In this document: one piece after another, positions 7,071 to 15,796 of the stretch
Layout: every line of letters begins with the position of its first letter
Position numbering within the stretch: the stretch's first letter is position 1
Source: Syntrophaceae bacterium UBA2251
GTDB lineage: Bacteria; Desulfobacterota; Syntrophia; Syntrophales; UBA2251
Reading direction: 5' to 3'
NCBI GenBank assembly: GCA_002347815.1
Contig: DDXV01000042.1
Span: 1-64,000 of the forward strand
Length of the DNA stretch: 64,000 bases
Position numbers and translations under genes: made by a program
Notes under the pieces: generated by a model
Told to the model about the DNA's origin: nothing
Databases searched by the model: none
What the model saw: the letters and a program-made list of their open reading frames with translations, nothing else

Positions 7071-9080
7071 TCACACCGTCAGGGCCGCTTCGAACCCCTC
7101 GCGGATCGCATCGATCATGTTCCGGGGGGACGCGGCGTCCCCGAGGGTCACCACCGGCGTCCCGTCCTGTTCGATCCGGCGGGCCAGGTCGTTGACGGAT
7201 CGGGCCCCGACGGCCATGACCACCGTATCGGCCGGGATGGATTCGCGACCCGCGGCCGTTTCCACGACGACGTCCGTATCCGTGATCGCGACGAGCTTCG
7301 TCCCCGCGCGCAGCGCGACCCCCTTCATCTGAAGGTCCTTCATGAGCACCCAGCGCGTCGAGGGCCCCACATTGGCGGCCATGCGCTCCACCATCTCGAC
7401 GACCGTGACCTGACGGAGAGAGCGACAGAGCAGCTCCCGCAGGCGCTGCGGGTCCTCGGCCCCATGAACCAAGAGAAACGCCGCGTTTTCCGGTTTGGGG
7501 CAGTCTGCCGAGACCAGAAAATCGGCGGTTTCGCACCCGACGGCATTCCCGCCGATCACCACGATGCGGCGGCCGATATGGGCGACATTCCCCCTCAGCA
7601 CCTCCCAGGCATCCACGACATGGGGCTTGTCCGCCCCCGGAACGCCGACCGTGATCGGCCGGGAGCCCGTGGCGACGGCGACGAGATCGGGCTTCCCCCG
7701 CTTGACCTTGGCCGCCGTCAGGGGCGACTTGCGCCGGACCTTCACGCCGGCCGCGCGCATCCGCGCTTCCAGGCTCCGGGCCACATTCAGAAACTCCGCC
7801 TTCCCTGGGGGCGCCGCCGCCAGATCGACCTGTCCGCCGAGCTGCGCCTCCTTTTCGAAAAGGGTCACGTCATGACCGCGCAGCGCGGCGACCCAGGCGA
7901 ACTCCATCCCCGCGGGACCCCCGCCGGCCACATAGATCTTCTTCGGCATCCGGGCCGGAACGATCTTGAGTTCCCCCTCCCGGCCCACCGTGGGATTCAC
8001 GAGGCAGGTGACGCCCTGGCCGGTGAAGATGCCGTCGAAGCAGCCCTGGTTGCAGGAGATGCAGCGGATGGCCAATGCCGCCTGCCCGTCCCGGACCTTC
8101 CGCGGAAGATCGGGATCGGCCAGAAGCGGCCGCGCCCAGCCGACCATGTCCGCGGCGCCGGAGCGGAGCACCTGCTCGGCCACGACGGGATCGCCCAGGC
8201 GATTCGAGGCGAAGACCGGCACGCCGACCTGCTCCTTGATGCCCCGCGCCAGATAGACGTAGGCGGCGGGCGGCACATGGGAGGTGAGCTGCGGGGTGGT
8301 GGACTCGTGCCATCCGCCGGTGACGTTGATCGCATCGATACCCGCCCGCTCCGCCTCCCGGCAGAACAGGGCGGATTCGGCGTTCGTGTGTCCGCCCTCC
8401 ATGAAGTCGTTCCCCGCGACCCGGATCCCAATGGGAAAATCCGGACCCACCGCCGCCCGGACCGCCCGGATGACCTCGAGACCGAACCGCATCCGGTTTT
8501 CGATGGGGCCGCCGTAGGCGTCCGTGCGGAGATTCGTGAGCGGGGACAGGAACTGGCTGACGAGGTAGCCCGTGCAGGCGATGATCTCCACCATGTCGAA
8601 GCCCGCGTCCTTCGCCCGCTTCGCCCCCCGGGCAAAGCCCGCCTGGACCTCGCGGATGTCCTCCTCCGTCATGGCCTGCGGCACCAGTCCGGTCAGGCGG
8701 CTCTTCAGGGCCGAGGGGGCCAGGGCGGGTTTTCCCGTGTAGAGCGGCGACGGGGCGTTCCGACCCATGTGGAAGAGCTGGATGGCGATCTTCGTCTGTG
8801 TGTCGCGGTGGAGTTCATCCAGAAAGATGCGAAACGCCTCCAGGGCCCGGTCGTCGAAGATGCCGGGCATGGCCGGCGCCGCGCCGCGGTCGTCGAAGGC
8901 GACGGGTCCGAGGATCATGAGCCCCACCCCGCCGTGCGCTCGGCGGCGATAAAAATGCTGCATCCGCTCCGGAAACGAATAGTCTTTCGTATAGTGCAGG
9001 CCCATGGCGGGCATGACCATGCGGTTTTGAATGAACAAACGGTTGATGATGATCGGTTCGAACAGCCTGACGAATTTCAT
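7071..9080 (-). CDS. NADH:flavin oxidoreductase / 2,4-dienoyl-CoA reductase (FadH-like)
   Basis: This 669-residue enzyme has the three-part layout of 2,4-dienoyl-CoA reductase. The N-terminal old-yellow-enzyme barrel (about 1-340) binds FMN (NRMVMPAMG, YGGPIENRMRF). A 4Fe-4S site follows in the order C-x2-C-x3-C-x11-C (CISCNQGC, then VTCLVNP). The C-terminal FAD/NAD(P) domains have VAGGGPAGMEFA, VVIGGNAVGCE and VTLGDAA. In beta-oxidation of unsaturated acyl-CoAs it would reduce the dienoyl-CoA, pairing well with the dienoyl-CoA isomerase at 4567. In anaerobes related enzymes act on other enoates, so the substrate is open. The start ATG has AAGGAG about 7 bp upstream. Confidence 0.88.
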   Translation of the reverse strand: MKFVRLFEPIIINRLFIQNRMVMPAMGLHYTKDYSFPERMQHFYRRRAHGGVGLMILGPVAFDDRGAAPAMPGIFDDRALEAFRIFLDELHRDTQTKIAIQLFHMGRNAPSPLYTGKPALAPSALKSRLTGLVPQAMTEEDIREVQAGFARGAKRAKDAGFDMVEIIACTGYLVSQFLSPLTNLRTDAYGGPIENRMRFGLEVIRAVRAAVGPDFPIGIRVAGNDFMEGGHTNAESALFCREAERAGIDAINVTGGWHESTTPQLTSHVPPAAYVYLARGIKEQVGVPVFASNRLGDPVVAEQVLRSGAADMVGWARPLLADPDLPRKVRDGQAALAIRCISCNQGCFDGIFTGQGVTCLVNPTVGREGELKIVPARMPKKIYVAGGGPAGMEFAWVAALRGHDVTLFEKEAQLGGQVDLAAAPPGKAEFLNVARSLEARMRAAGVKVRRKSPLTAAKVKRGKPDLVAVATGSRPITVGVPGADKPHVVDAWEVLRGNVAHIGRRIVVIGGNAVGCETADFLVSADCPKPENAAFLLVHGAEDPQRLRELLCRSLRQVTVVEMVERMAANVGPSTRWVLMKDLQMKGVALRAGTKLVAITDTDVVVETAAGRESIPADTVVMAVGARSVNDLARRIEQDGTPVVTLGDAASPRNMIDAIREGFEAALTV

Positions 9081-9150
9081 TCCATTCTCCTTGACTCACG
9101 AACGGCCCTGCCGGTCGATCCCGGTGAGCGCTGAATCCTTGGGTTCATTG

Positions 9151-9171
9151 CCCCGTCACCCGCCGACGGGG
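9151..9171. repeat. Small GC-rich hairpin between thioesterase and reductase genes
   Basis: CCCCGTC and GACGGGG form a perfect 7-bp stem with a 7-nt loop in the 124-bp gap between the thioesterase stop and the dienoyl-CoA reductase start. There is no T-run, so it may be an mRNA processing or stabilising hairpin rather than a terminator. Confidence 0.4.
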
Positions 9172-9204
9172 CGGCGGAGCGGCGGCAACCCGCGCGGCCG
9201 GGGG

Positions 9205-9690
9205 TCACGCCCCCTCGGTCGGCCAGGGAACGGGAAAGCCTTCCGGAATCTTCCGGGCCTGCCAGGTCCCCCGGACGTGCGCGACGACCGTCTCGTTGGC
9301 GTCCTTCAGATCGAGGTCCAGAACGAAATCGGCCTTGCCCTTGGCCTCCAGCCCCGCGAGCACCTCGGCCACCTGCGCCTCCGTCATGTCCACCGTCAGG
9401 GTCACATCGGTGAGCGCGGGCTGCAGGTACCGGATCTGCACCTCCCGGACGATCGGGAAATACTTGCGGAAGTCGAAGGCCACGCCGAAGATCGCGCCCC
9501 CCACCACCTCTCCGAGCGAGAAGAGCGCGCCGGCATACATCATCCCCACGTGATTGACATTCCCGGCGAGCGGCATGACGAGCTTCACATGACGGTCCCG
9601 GAACTCCAGGGCCTTCAGGCCGAACCGGCCGATGGCCTCGATCCCCGTTTCGACATAACGGGCCACCCCCTCGTATTTTTTCTCGATCAT
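9205..9690 (-). CDS. Hotdog-fold thioesterase (PaaI / DUF4442-like)
   Basis: This 161-residue protein has the layout of a hotdog acyl-CoA thioesterase: a first strand around KLVMPLAGNVNHVGMMYAGALFSLGEVVGG, where the central helix follows the HVGMMYAG loop, then the strands VREVQIRYLQPA and LTVDM. Such proteins hydrolyse acyl-CoAs or bind them to keep CoA available. It starts three bases after the crotonase gene, so the two are co-transcribed. The active-site Asp or Glu is not certain from sequence alone, and the DUF4442 versus PaaI assignment is open. Confidence 0.7.
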   Translation of the reverse strand: MIEKKYEGVARYVETGIEAIGRFGLKALEFRDRHVKLVMPLAGNVNHVGMMYAGALFSLGEVVGGAIFGVAFDFRKYFPIVREVQIRYLQPALTDVTLTVDMTEAQVAEVLAGLEAKGKADFVLDLDLKDANETVVAHVRGTWQARKIPEGFPVPWPTEGA

Positions 9691-9693
9691 CCG

Positions 9694-10500
9694 TCATCTC
9701 CTCCGCCAGTTGGGCGGGCGGCGCTCCATCATGGACGACACCCCCTCCCTGAAATCCTCACTCCGGAGCAGGATGCTCTGCAGGTTGGCCTCCATGTCCA
9801 GATGGGTCATGAGATCGACCCCCTCGCCCTTCCGGACGACCCGCTTGACGGCGCCGACGGCGAGAGGGGCGATACCGGCGATCTCGGTCGCCATCTTCTC
9901 CGCCTCCGCCATCAGGTCCCGGGCCGGGAAAATGCCGTTGACCAGCCCCAGCCGCAGGGCCTCGGCCGCCGGGTACATCCGGCCGGTCATCAAAATTTCC
10001 ATGGCCTTTGCCGCCCCGACGACGCGCGTCAGGCGCGCGGTGCCGCCCAGGTCGGGGATGGTGCCGAACTTGAGCTCCGGCATTCCCCAGATGCAGTCGT
10101 CGCTCATCAGGCGGATGTCGCACGGCAGGACCAGTTCCATCCCCAGCCCCAGCACCCGGCCGTGGATGGCACAGATGATGGGGATCTCGATGGTCTCCAG
10201 GCGGTTGAGGTACTGCTGGTACCGGGAGATGTCGGCCCGGATGGACGCCCCGCCCGCCGCTGAGTCCTTGAGAAAGCGGTCGACCAGGCCCGCCAGGGAC
10301 GGAAAATCGACGCCGGCGGAGAACACGGGGCCCTCGCCGCGCAGGAGGATGACCCGGATGTCCGCGTCGGTGATCAGGTCCTCCACCATCTCCGAGATCG
10401 TGACGAGCATCTCGAACGTGATCGCGTTGCGTTTTTCCGGTCGATTCAGCGTCAGATAAAAGATCGGCCCCTTCTTCTCTCCATGGATCGGATCGGACAT
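9694..10500 (-). CDS. Enoyl-CoA hydratase/isomerase family protein
   Basis: This crotonase has 268 residues counted from the ATG at 10498-10500, which has AGGAGG upstream; a longer frame exists but would overlap the promoter. The oxyanion-hole segment is VFSAGVDF. LGLGMELVLPCDIR carries Glu122, and MPELKFGTIPDLGGTARL carries Glu142 and Asp150. The set Glu-Glu-Asp at spacings 20 and 8 combines the two hydratase glutamates with the isomerase Asp, so reaction type cannot be read directly. The protein probably takes part in the same acyl-CoA route as the thioesterase that follows it by three bases. Confidence 0.85.
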   Translation of the reverse strand: MSDPIHGEKKGPIFYLTLNRPEKRNAITFEMLVTISEMVEDLITDADIRVILLRGEGPVFSAGVDFPSLAGLVDRFLKDSAAGGASIRADISRYQQYLNRLETIEIPIICAIHGRVLGLGMELVLPCDIRLMSDDCIWGMPELKFGTIPDLGGTARLTRVVGAAKAMEILMTGRMYPAAEALRLGLVNGIFPARDLMAEAEKMATEIAGIAPLAVGAVKRVVRKGEGVDLMTHLDMEANLQSILLRSEDFREGVSSMMERRPPNWRRR

Positions 10501-10531
10501 CGCTCCCTCCTGCCGTAAAAAAAGTTGCCCC

Positions 10532-10560
10532 CTTATAGGAATTTTTCCCCCCGCCGTCAA
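10532..10560 (-). promoter_or_regulatory. Sigma-70-type promoter for the crotonase-thioesterase unit
   Basis: On the minus strand TTGACG and TATAAG are separated by exactly 17 bp. Transcription would begin about 25 bp before the crotonase ATG. It lies in the 91-bp gap after the acyl-CoA ligase gene, so the unit from 10500 downwards can be transcribed independently of sigma-54. Confidence 0.7.
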
Positions 10561-10591
10561 TCGATGTTTCCCGGATTCCGGGGGGATTCCG

Positions 10592-12255
10592 TCACGCCAC
10601 GGCGGCCTTGTCCCGCAACTCCCGGCGGAGAATCTTCCCCACGGCGCTCTTGGGAAGGCTGTCGGTCAATTCGTACCGCTTCGGCACCTTGTAGGCGGCC
10701 AGGCGCTCACGGCAAAAGGCGTCGAGTTCCCTTTCGGTCAGTTGCACGCCGGGTTTGGGAACGATGAAGGCCTTGACCGTCTCCCCCCGGTATTCGTGGG
10801 GGACGCGACGGTACAGGCTTCGAGCACGCCGGGGTGCTCGTAGAGGACCTCGGCGTGCTCCCGGGGATAGATGTTATAGCCCCCCGCGATGATCATGTCC
10901 TTCTTGCGGTCGACGACATAGATATACCCCTCTTCATCCATCCGGCCGATGTCCCCCGAATAGAACCAGCCGCCGCGCACCGACTGTTTCGTTTCTTCCG
11001 GCATGCCGTAGTACCCGCCGCACATCTGCGGCCCCCGGAAGCAGATCTCGCCCTCCTGACCGACGGGAAGTTCCGTCTTGCCGGTCTCCAGATCGACAAT
11101 CTTCACGTCCGTGTTGGGGAGAGGCACGCCGACACTGCCCGGCTTGAGCTTGCCCCGCCAAGGCGTCATGTTCGTGATGGACGTCGATTCGGTCATCCCG
11201 TACCCCTCCACGATGCTGGCGCCCGTGGCCTTCTTCAGGGCCTCGATCGTCTCGATGAGCAGCGGCGCGGCCCCGGAAAAGAAACCTTTGATGAACGACA
11301 GGTCGGTTTTCCGGAATTCCGGCAGGGCCATGACCCCCACGTAGATGGTCGGCACCGCGAGGAAGATCGTCGGACGGTACTTCCGGGTGATGTCCATCAC
11401 CGCCTGGGGCTCGGGACGGGGCACGAGGATGGCCGTCCAGCCCTTGCAGATGCTCAGATTCATGACCAAGTTAAAGCCAGCCATGTGGAAGAAGGGAAAG
11501 ATGGCCAGTTCGCTGTCCTCGCCATCCGGCAGGTCGAAGAACCAGGCCATGAGGATCTGGTTGATCGAGGAGATGTTCCGGTGGGAAATGATTGCCCCCT
11601 TCGAGACGCCGGTCGTCCCGCCCGTGTAGAGCAGGACGGCAATGTCGTCCCATCGGGAGGCGTTCGGGACCGGCTGATCGGGATATTTGCGGATCAGGTC
11701 CATGAACTCGTAAACCCCCGCCTGGGGTTCGATCTTGCGGAACATGGCCTTTTTCGCGTAGGGGAAGAGCTGCTTCTTCGGAAAGGGCAGGTAATCGTTG
11801 ATGTGACAGGTCACGATCGGGCCGATGCCGGTCTTCGTCTTGAGGGTCTGCATCCTCGGCAGCAGGAGGTCCAGGGTGATCGCCATCTTGGCCTCGGCGT
11901 CGGTGATCTGGTATTCCAGCTCCCGCTCGGTGTAGAGGGGATTGAGCATGGCCGGCACGGCGCCGATCCGCATGGCCGCCAGGTTCGCAAGGGTCGACTG
12001 GGGCATGTTGGGCAGGAGAACGGCGATCTTGTCGTCCTTCTTGATCCCCAGGGCCCGCAGCGCGTTGGCGAGACGATTCACGAGGCCGTTCAACTGGCGG
12101 TAGGTGATCCTCTTGCCAAAATAATTCAGCGCGATCGCGTTTGGGTGCCGGTCCGCCGTCCGCTGAAGCACCTCGGGCATGGTGATTTTCTCGATCTCGA
12201 TCTCCTGCGGTACGTTCGGGTGATAGCTTTTGAACCAGGGTCGCTGCATGGCCAT
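10592..12255 (-). pseudogene. Long-chain acyl-CoA ligase (FadD-like), frameshifted near 10806
   Basis: This AMP-forming ligase activates fatty or aromatic acids to their CoA esters. From the ATG at 12253-12255 the adenylation domain is complete: LLYTGGTTGVSKGAI (P-loop), EGYGMTES, YSGDIGRMDEEGY and DRKKDMIIAGG. The frame then breaks after PGVLEACTV. In the next frame the C-terminal domain continues normally with VPHEYRGETVKAF and ends in SAVGKILRREL, which holds the catalytic Lys, stopping at 10592-10594. Comparison suggests one lost G in GTCGGCGTC near 10806. The uncorrected product lacks the Lys domain, so it would be impaired. A sequencing error is possible because everything else is intact. 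Confidence 0.8.
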
Positions 12256-12337
12256 ATCCTTCATCCTTTCTGTTGAACGGGCAACGCAACGATTGAGACG
12301 CCCCCGGCGCCGCCGTCGGGGGCGCAGTGAACGAGGA

Positions 12338-13489
12338 TTAAAGCCCCATGTATCGGCTGATGATGAGCAGCATGATCTCCGAGGTGCCGGCAAAGATCGT
12401 ATGGACCCGGGCGTCCCTGAACAGGCGCGCGATCGGATACTCTTCCATGTACCCGTAGCCGCCGTGAAACTGCACGCACTGCCCCACGACGCGGTTGAGC
12501 ATCTCCGTGATCCAGTATTTGGCCATCGACACCTTCTTGACGATATCCCGACCCTCCATGTGCTCGAGAATCAAGCTGTCCAGAAACGTGCGGCCCAGCT
12601 CCACCTCCGTCGCCATCTTGGCCATCTCGAAGGCGACATACTGGAACCGGCTGACGGGGCGTCCGAACACCTCCCGGCTTTTGGTGTATTCGATGGTCAG
12701 CCGGAGCGCCTCTTCCGCCGATGCCTGGGCGCCGATCGCGCTCATCAGGCGCTCCTGCTGGAGTTTCTGCATGAGGAAATGAAACCCCTGCCCTTCGGAG
12801 CCCAGGAGATTTTCAGCCGGAACCCGGCAATCGACGAAGGCCATCTCCGCCGTGTCCTGGCTGTGCAGACCGACCTTGTTCAGTTTTCTCCCCTTCTCGA
12901 AGCCCGGCGTCCCCTCCTCGACGACGATCAGGGAAATCCCCGCGTAGGGCGGCTTCGCCTGGACGTCCGTCTTGGCCGCGACAACCACGAGGTTGCAGAG
13001 CAGGCCGTTGGAGATAAAGGTCTTCTGGCCGTTCAGGACATAGTGATCGCCGTCCCGGACCGCGGTCGTCCGGATGGCCGCCAGATCGGAGCCCGTGCCG
13101 GGTTCGGTCATCGCGACGGCCGTGATCGTCTCGCCGGTCACGCACTTGGGAAGCCAGCGCCGCTTCTGCTCCTCCGTCCCGAAGCTGTAGAGGTACGGCA
13201 CGACGACGTCCGAGTGCAGGAAGGCGACGAAACCCGACATGTGGCAGACGGCCATTTCCTGGAGTGCGATCACGGAATACAGAAAATCCGCACCGACGCC
13301 GCCATATTCCTCCGGAAGCCACGGGCAGAGGAAGCCCTGCTCGCCGAACTTCCGCCAGAGTTCCCGGGGCACCATCCCCGCCTCTTCCCAGGCCTCGGCG
13401 TTCGGGGTGATTTCCTTCTCGTAAAAGCGGCGCACCGCCTCTCTGAAAATCTGGTGTTCCTGGGTATAGTGTTTTTCCAAAACCGACAT
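12338..13489 (-). CDS. Acyl-CoA dehydrogenase
   Basis: This 383-residue flavoenzyme oxidises acyl-CoA to enoyl-CoA, passing electrons to ETF. Domain marks are VAMTEPGTGSDL and VLNGQKTFISNG (FAD and substrate loops), FGRPVSRFQ, QFHGGYGYMEEYP and RLFRDARVHTIFAGTSEIM. The position used as catalytic Glu in medium-chain enzymes (YEGT) is Ala here (FAGT). As in isovaleryl-CoA and long-chain enzymes the base is probably the Glu in QQERLMS, about residue 246. That suggests a branched or longer substrate, but this is inference. The ATG has GGAGG upstream. It precedes the acyl-CoA ligase gene by about 80 bp. Confidence 0.92.
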   Translation of the reverse strand: MSVLEKHYTQEHQIFREAVRRFYEKEITPNAEAWEEAGMVPRELWRKFGEQGFLCPWLPEEYGGVGADFLYSVIALQEMAVCHMSGFVAFLHSDVVVPYLYSFGTEEQKRRWLPKCVTGETITAVAMTEPGTGSDLAAIRTTAVRDGDHYVLNGQKTFISNGLLCNLVVVAAKTDVQAKPPYAGISLIVVEEGTPGFEKGRKLNKVGLHSQDTAEMAFVDCRVPAENLLGSEGQGFHFLMQKLQQERLMSAIGAQASAEEALRLTIEYTKSREVFGRPVSRFQYVAFEMAKMATEVELGRTFLDSLILEHMEGRDIVKKVSMAKYWITEMLNRVVGQCVQFHGGYGYMEEYPIARLFRDARVHTIFAGTSEIMLLIISRYMGL

Positions 13490-13576
13490 TCAAAACCTCC
13501 TTCCCAAAAAGCAAAAGACTCGGAGATCCGGAGGCTCGACCTCATCCTCTCTCGCCCCTCGCCTTTTGCCGCTCGC

Positions 13577-14276
13577 CTAAAGCACCTTGAAGTGCTTGAT
13601 GTCCATCATGCTTCCCGTGCGCTTCGGCTCGAAGACCGCCTTGACCCGGGCGCCCACCTTGACCTTCGCCGTCCAGTTTGATGAAGGCATAGGCCAGCAG
13701 CTGGTTCTGCTCCGAACCGACGATCAGGTCCACCAGTTGATCCGGGGGGATGCCCTTCATCCACTCCTGGTGCAGGTGGGCGTACGGGTTGTTCAGGGCA
13801 TGGAGCCGTTCGCGCACGGCCACCCGCGCCCCGTCCTTCTCCGTGGCCCCGTAGTCGTGCATGTACTTGCTCGCCTCGATGGCCAGCCCGGCCACGGCGC
13901 CGCCCAGCGATGTCGCCCCTTCCCGGATGAGCTGTTTTCCCTCGCCCTCCGGCGCCAGCCCCAGGCCCTCGTACCACATCAATTCCATGTACGAGTAGGC
14001 GTCGTAGAGTTCCGCCACGTCCAGCTCCTTCAAGGGATCCTTGATCTTCGCCATCTTGTAGGCCTTCTTCGCGGCCGCCTTCAATGATCGGGAGCTGGCC
14101 AGATCGCGATATACATAGACACGCTTGCATTTGGGACACTTGACGCCCCAGATCTCCTAGTCATCCCTGAGGGCGGTCAGAAACCGGCTTCCCGTCGCCC
14201 CGACGCTCCACGCATAGGGAACCTTGATGCGACCCGCGTACACCACGTTCCGGGCTTTCTGTTTTGCCTTCGCCAT
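13577..14276 (-). pseudogene. Mosaic remnant of DUF35 and thiolase genes
   Basis: Read from the ATG at 14274-14276, the first part is the N-terminus of a DUF35 acyl-CoA-associated OB-fold protein (IKVPYAWSVGATGSRFLTALRDD). A TAG stop (14157-14159) falls where the protein should continue as EIWGVKCPKCKRVYV, the first zinc pair. About 14090 it switches to a thiolase C-terminal segment (KELDVAELYDAYSYMELM). Near 13898 it passes to a thiolase middle segment (ASKYMHDYGAT, NNPYAHLHQEW). After AYAFIKLDG the frame shifts into a DUF35 C-terminus (VKVGARVKAVFEPKRTGS). At least two or three deletions have fused a DUF35-thiolase pair. Nothing here should be functional, though a 180-residue frame remains open. 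Confidence 0.7.
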
Positions 14277-14339
14277 CACACCTCCCGTATCGCTGATTGA
14301 ACCCCCGGCTGTCGTCGACCGGCCGGACAGACATCCGCG

Positions 14340-14369
14340 CCGGCGCCGGGCATGGAATCCCGGCGCCGG
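14340..14369 (-). terminator. Strong hairpin after the BKACE gene
   Basis: An 11-bp perfect GC stem (CCGGCGCCGGG with its inverse) closes an 8-nt loop, about 37 bp past the BKACE stop codon on the minus strand. There is no U-run, so termination may be inefficient or Rho-assisted, and part of the transcript may continue into the pseudogene and acyl-CoA dehydrogenase. Confidence 0.5.
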
Positions 14370-14405
14370 AGGACGGTCCTCCGCCCTGGCGGGATCCCGA
14401 GGGAC

Positions 14406-15368
14406 TTATTTCTTCTTCAGGCCGAGCATCTCCCGCGCCTGGGCCACCGTCGCCACCTCGCGGTTCATGGTCTCCGCCATCTGCTTCACCCGCGTCACGA
14501 GCTGGGCGTTGTTCTTGACCTTTTCGCCCTTCTTGAAGTACACGTTGTCCTCCATCCCCACGCGGACGTGACCGCCCAGCATGATCCCCATCGCGTTCAT
14601 CGGAATCTGGAACGGGCCCACGCCGATCACCGCAAACATGGACTGCGGCGGCAGTTCATTGATGAACGACAGGACGTTCGCCGGCGTCGGATACGACGAG
14701 GTCTGGAACCCCATCACGAACTGAACCATGTACGGCGGATCGAGGTTCCCCTCCCGGAGCAGATCCTGGAGAACCCAGTACTGGCCCGGATGGTAGATCT
14801 CGATCTCCGGCTTGATCCCCTTCTCCTTCATCGTCTTGGCGTACAGGTTGATGTCGGCGTACGTCGCCGGGATGATCGCGTCGAACAGGAAGCCGTCGCG
14901 GGGATGGAGGATGGGCTCCTTGCGGGCCTTCAGGGGGATCTTGAACACGAACGGCCCGAGGTTCAGGCTCGCCACGTCCGGGGGCTCCTCGGCGAAGAGG
15001 CAGCACATCCGCTGCTCCGTCGTCAGCCAGGGACCGCCGCCGGTCGTATTGTTGATGATGATGCCCGGGCAACGCTCCCGGACCATCTTGTTGACCCGTG
15101 CATAGTCCTCCGCGTTGGCCGTGGTCATCGCCAGGTTCTCCGGTACCCGGGCATGGATATGCACGGAGACGGCCCCCGCCTTGTAGGCCTCGTACACCTG
15201 GTCGGCCTGCTCTTCCGCCGACTCGGGGAGATTCTCGTTCATCTCCTTGCCCTGGACCCCGCCCGTGATCGCACAGGTGATCATCATCGGCGGAAGTTTC
15301 CCCGTCATCGTCCGCGTCATCCACTCGTACGGATTGCGGTAATCCCACATGTACTCTTCCTTCTTCAT
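14406..15368 (-). CDS. Beta-keto acid cleavage enzyme (BKACE, DUF849) family protein
   Basis: This 320-residue protein belongs to the Kce/BKACE family. These zinc TIM-barrel enzymes condense a beta-keto acid with acetyl-CoA to give acetoacetate and a new acyl-CoA. The family marks are NENLPESAEEQADQVYEAYKAGA followed by VHIHAR, where His70 and His72 are the zinc-binding pair, then IIINNTTGGG and the C-terminal GHVRVGMEDNVYFKKGE. The substrate differs between subfamilies and cannot be told from this. I start at the ATG 15366-15368, with AGGAGG eight bases upstream. It is the first gene behind the second sigma-54-like promoter, so it is probably co-regulated with the island. Confidence 0.88.
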   Translation of the reverse strand: MKKEEYMWDYRNPYEWMTRTMTGKLPPMMITCAITGGVQGKEMNENLPESAEEQADQVYEAYKAGAVSVHIHARVPENLAMTTANAEDYARVNKMVRERCPGIIINNTTGGGPWLTTEQRMCCLFAEEPPDVASLNLGPFVFKIPLKARKEPILHPRDGFLFDAIIPATYADINLYAKTMKEKGIKPEIEIYHPGQYWVLQDLLREGNLDPPYMVQFVMGFQTSSYPTPANVLSFINELPPQSMFAVIGVGPFQIPMNAMGIMLGGHVRVGMEDNVYFKKGEKVKNNAQLVTRVKQMAETMNREVATVAQAREMLGLKKK

Positions 15369-15472
15369 CGGAATATCCTCCTTTCCTGAATCATCCTGAA
15401 TGTAAAGATCCTGTCTGCCCGGTTGCGTCCTTCGCCGCTTTCCCAACCGGCCCGTCCAACTCTGGAAACCGG

Positions 15473-15488
15473 AGCAAAGGGTATGCCG
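15473..15488 (-). promoter_or_regulatory. Sigma-54-type promoter before the BKACE gene
   Basis: The minus strand reads CGGCATACCCTTTGCT: GG and GC ten bases apart, with the same CGGCAT and TTTGCT halves as the site at 5436-5451. The predicted start leaves a leader of about 95 nt before the BKACE ATG. The NtrC-type regulator encoded at 5675-7060 is the natural candidate activator. Confidence 0.65.
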
Positions 15489-15796
15489 CCCCGCCCCGGA
15501 ATGCCTGCCGAGGACGCATGAATCTTCAATCCGCTGTTATTCTAGTTGATTACGTTGCAAACCGGCTGGGGCTCCGGGGGCCGTGCGTGCCCTCCGTGGG
15601 GAATCCGGGCGGGGAATATGGATGATTTCGGATCAGCGCGTGGACGGTTTCAATCCACCCGATCCCGATGGGGAAGGCGTCCAAAACGGCGCTTTGTCAA
15701 ATATCGTTTGACCGCTCACCCTTATCCGATGTACGGAGGCTGCGAACAGGTTCCGGGCCGGATGAACGGCCCCCTCTGAAGAAAAGGAGACAACCG
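15489..15796. other. Intergenic region between BKACE promoter and a small unknown gene
   Basis: This divergent intergenic stretch has no coding frame I can support. A 6-bp dyad GTCAAA-TATCG-TTTGAC at 15696-15712 lies 85 bp before the plus-strand gene and could be an operator. No convincing sigma-70 promoter is visible for that gene. The gap is long enough to hold activator sites for the sigma-54 promoter, but I could not find a repeat shared with the other sigma-54 site. Confidence 0.35.
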
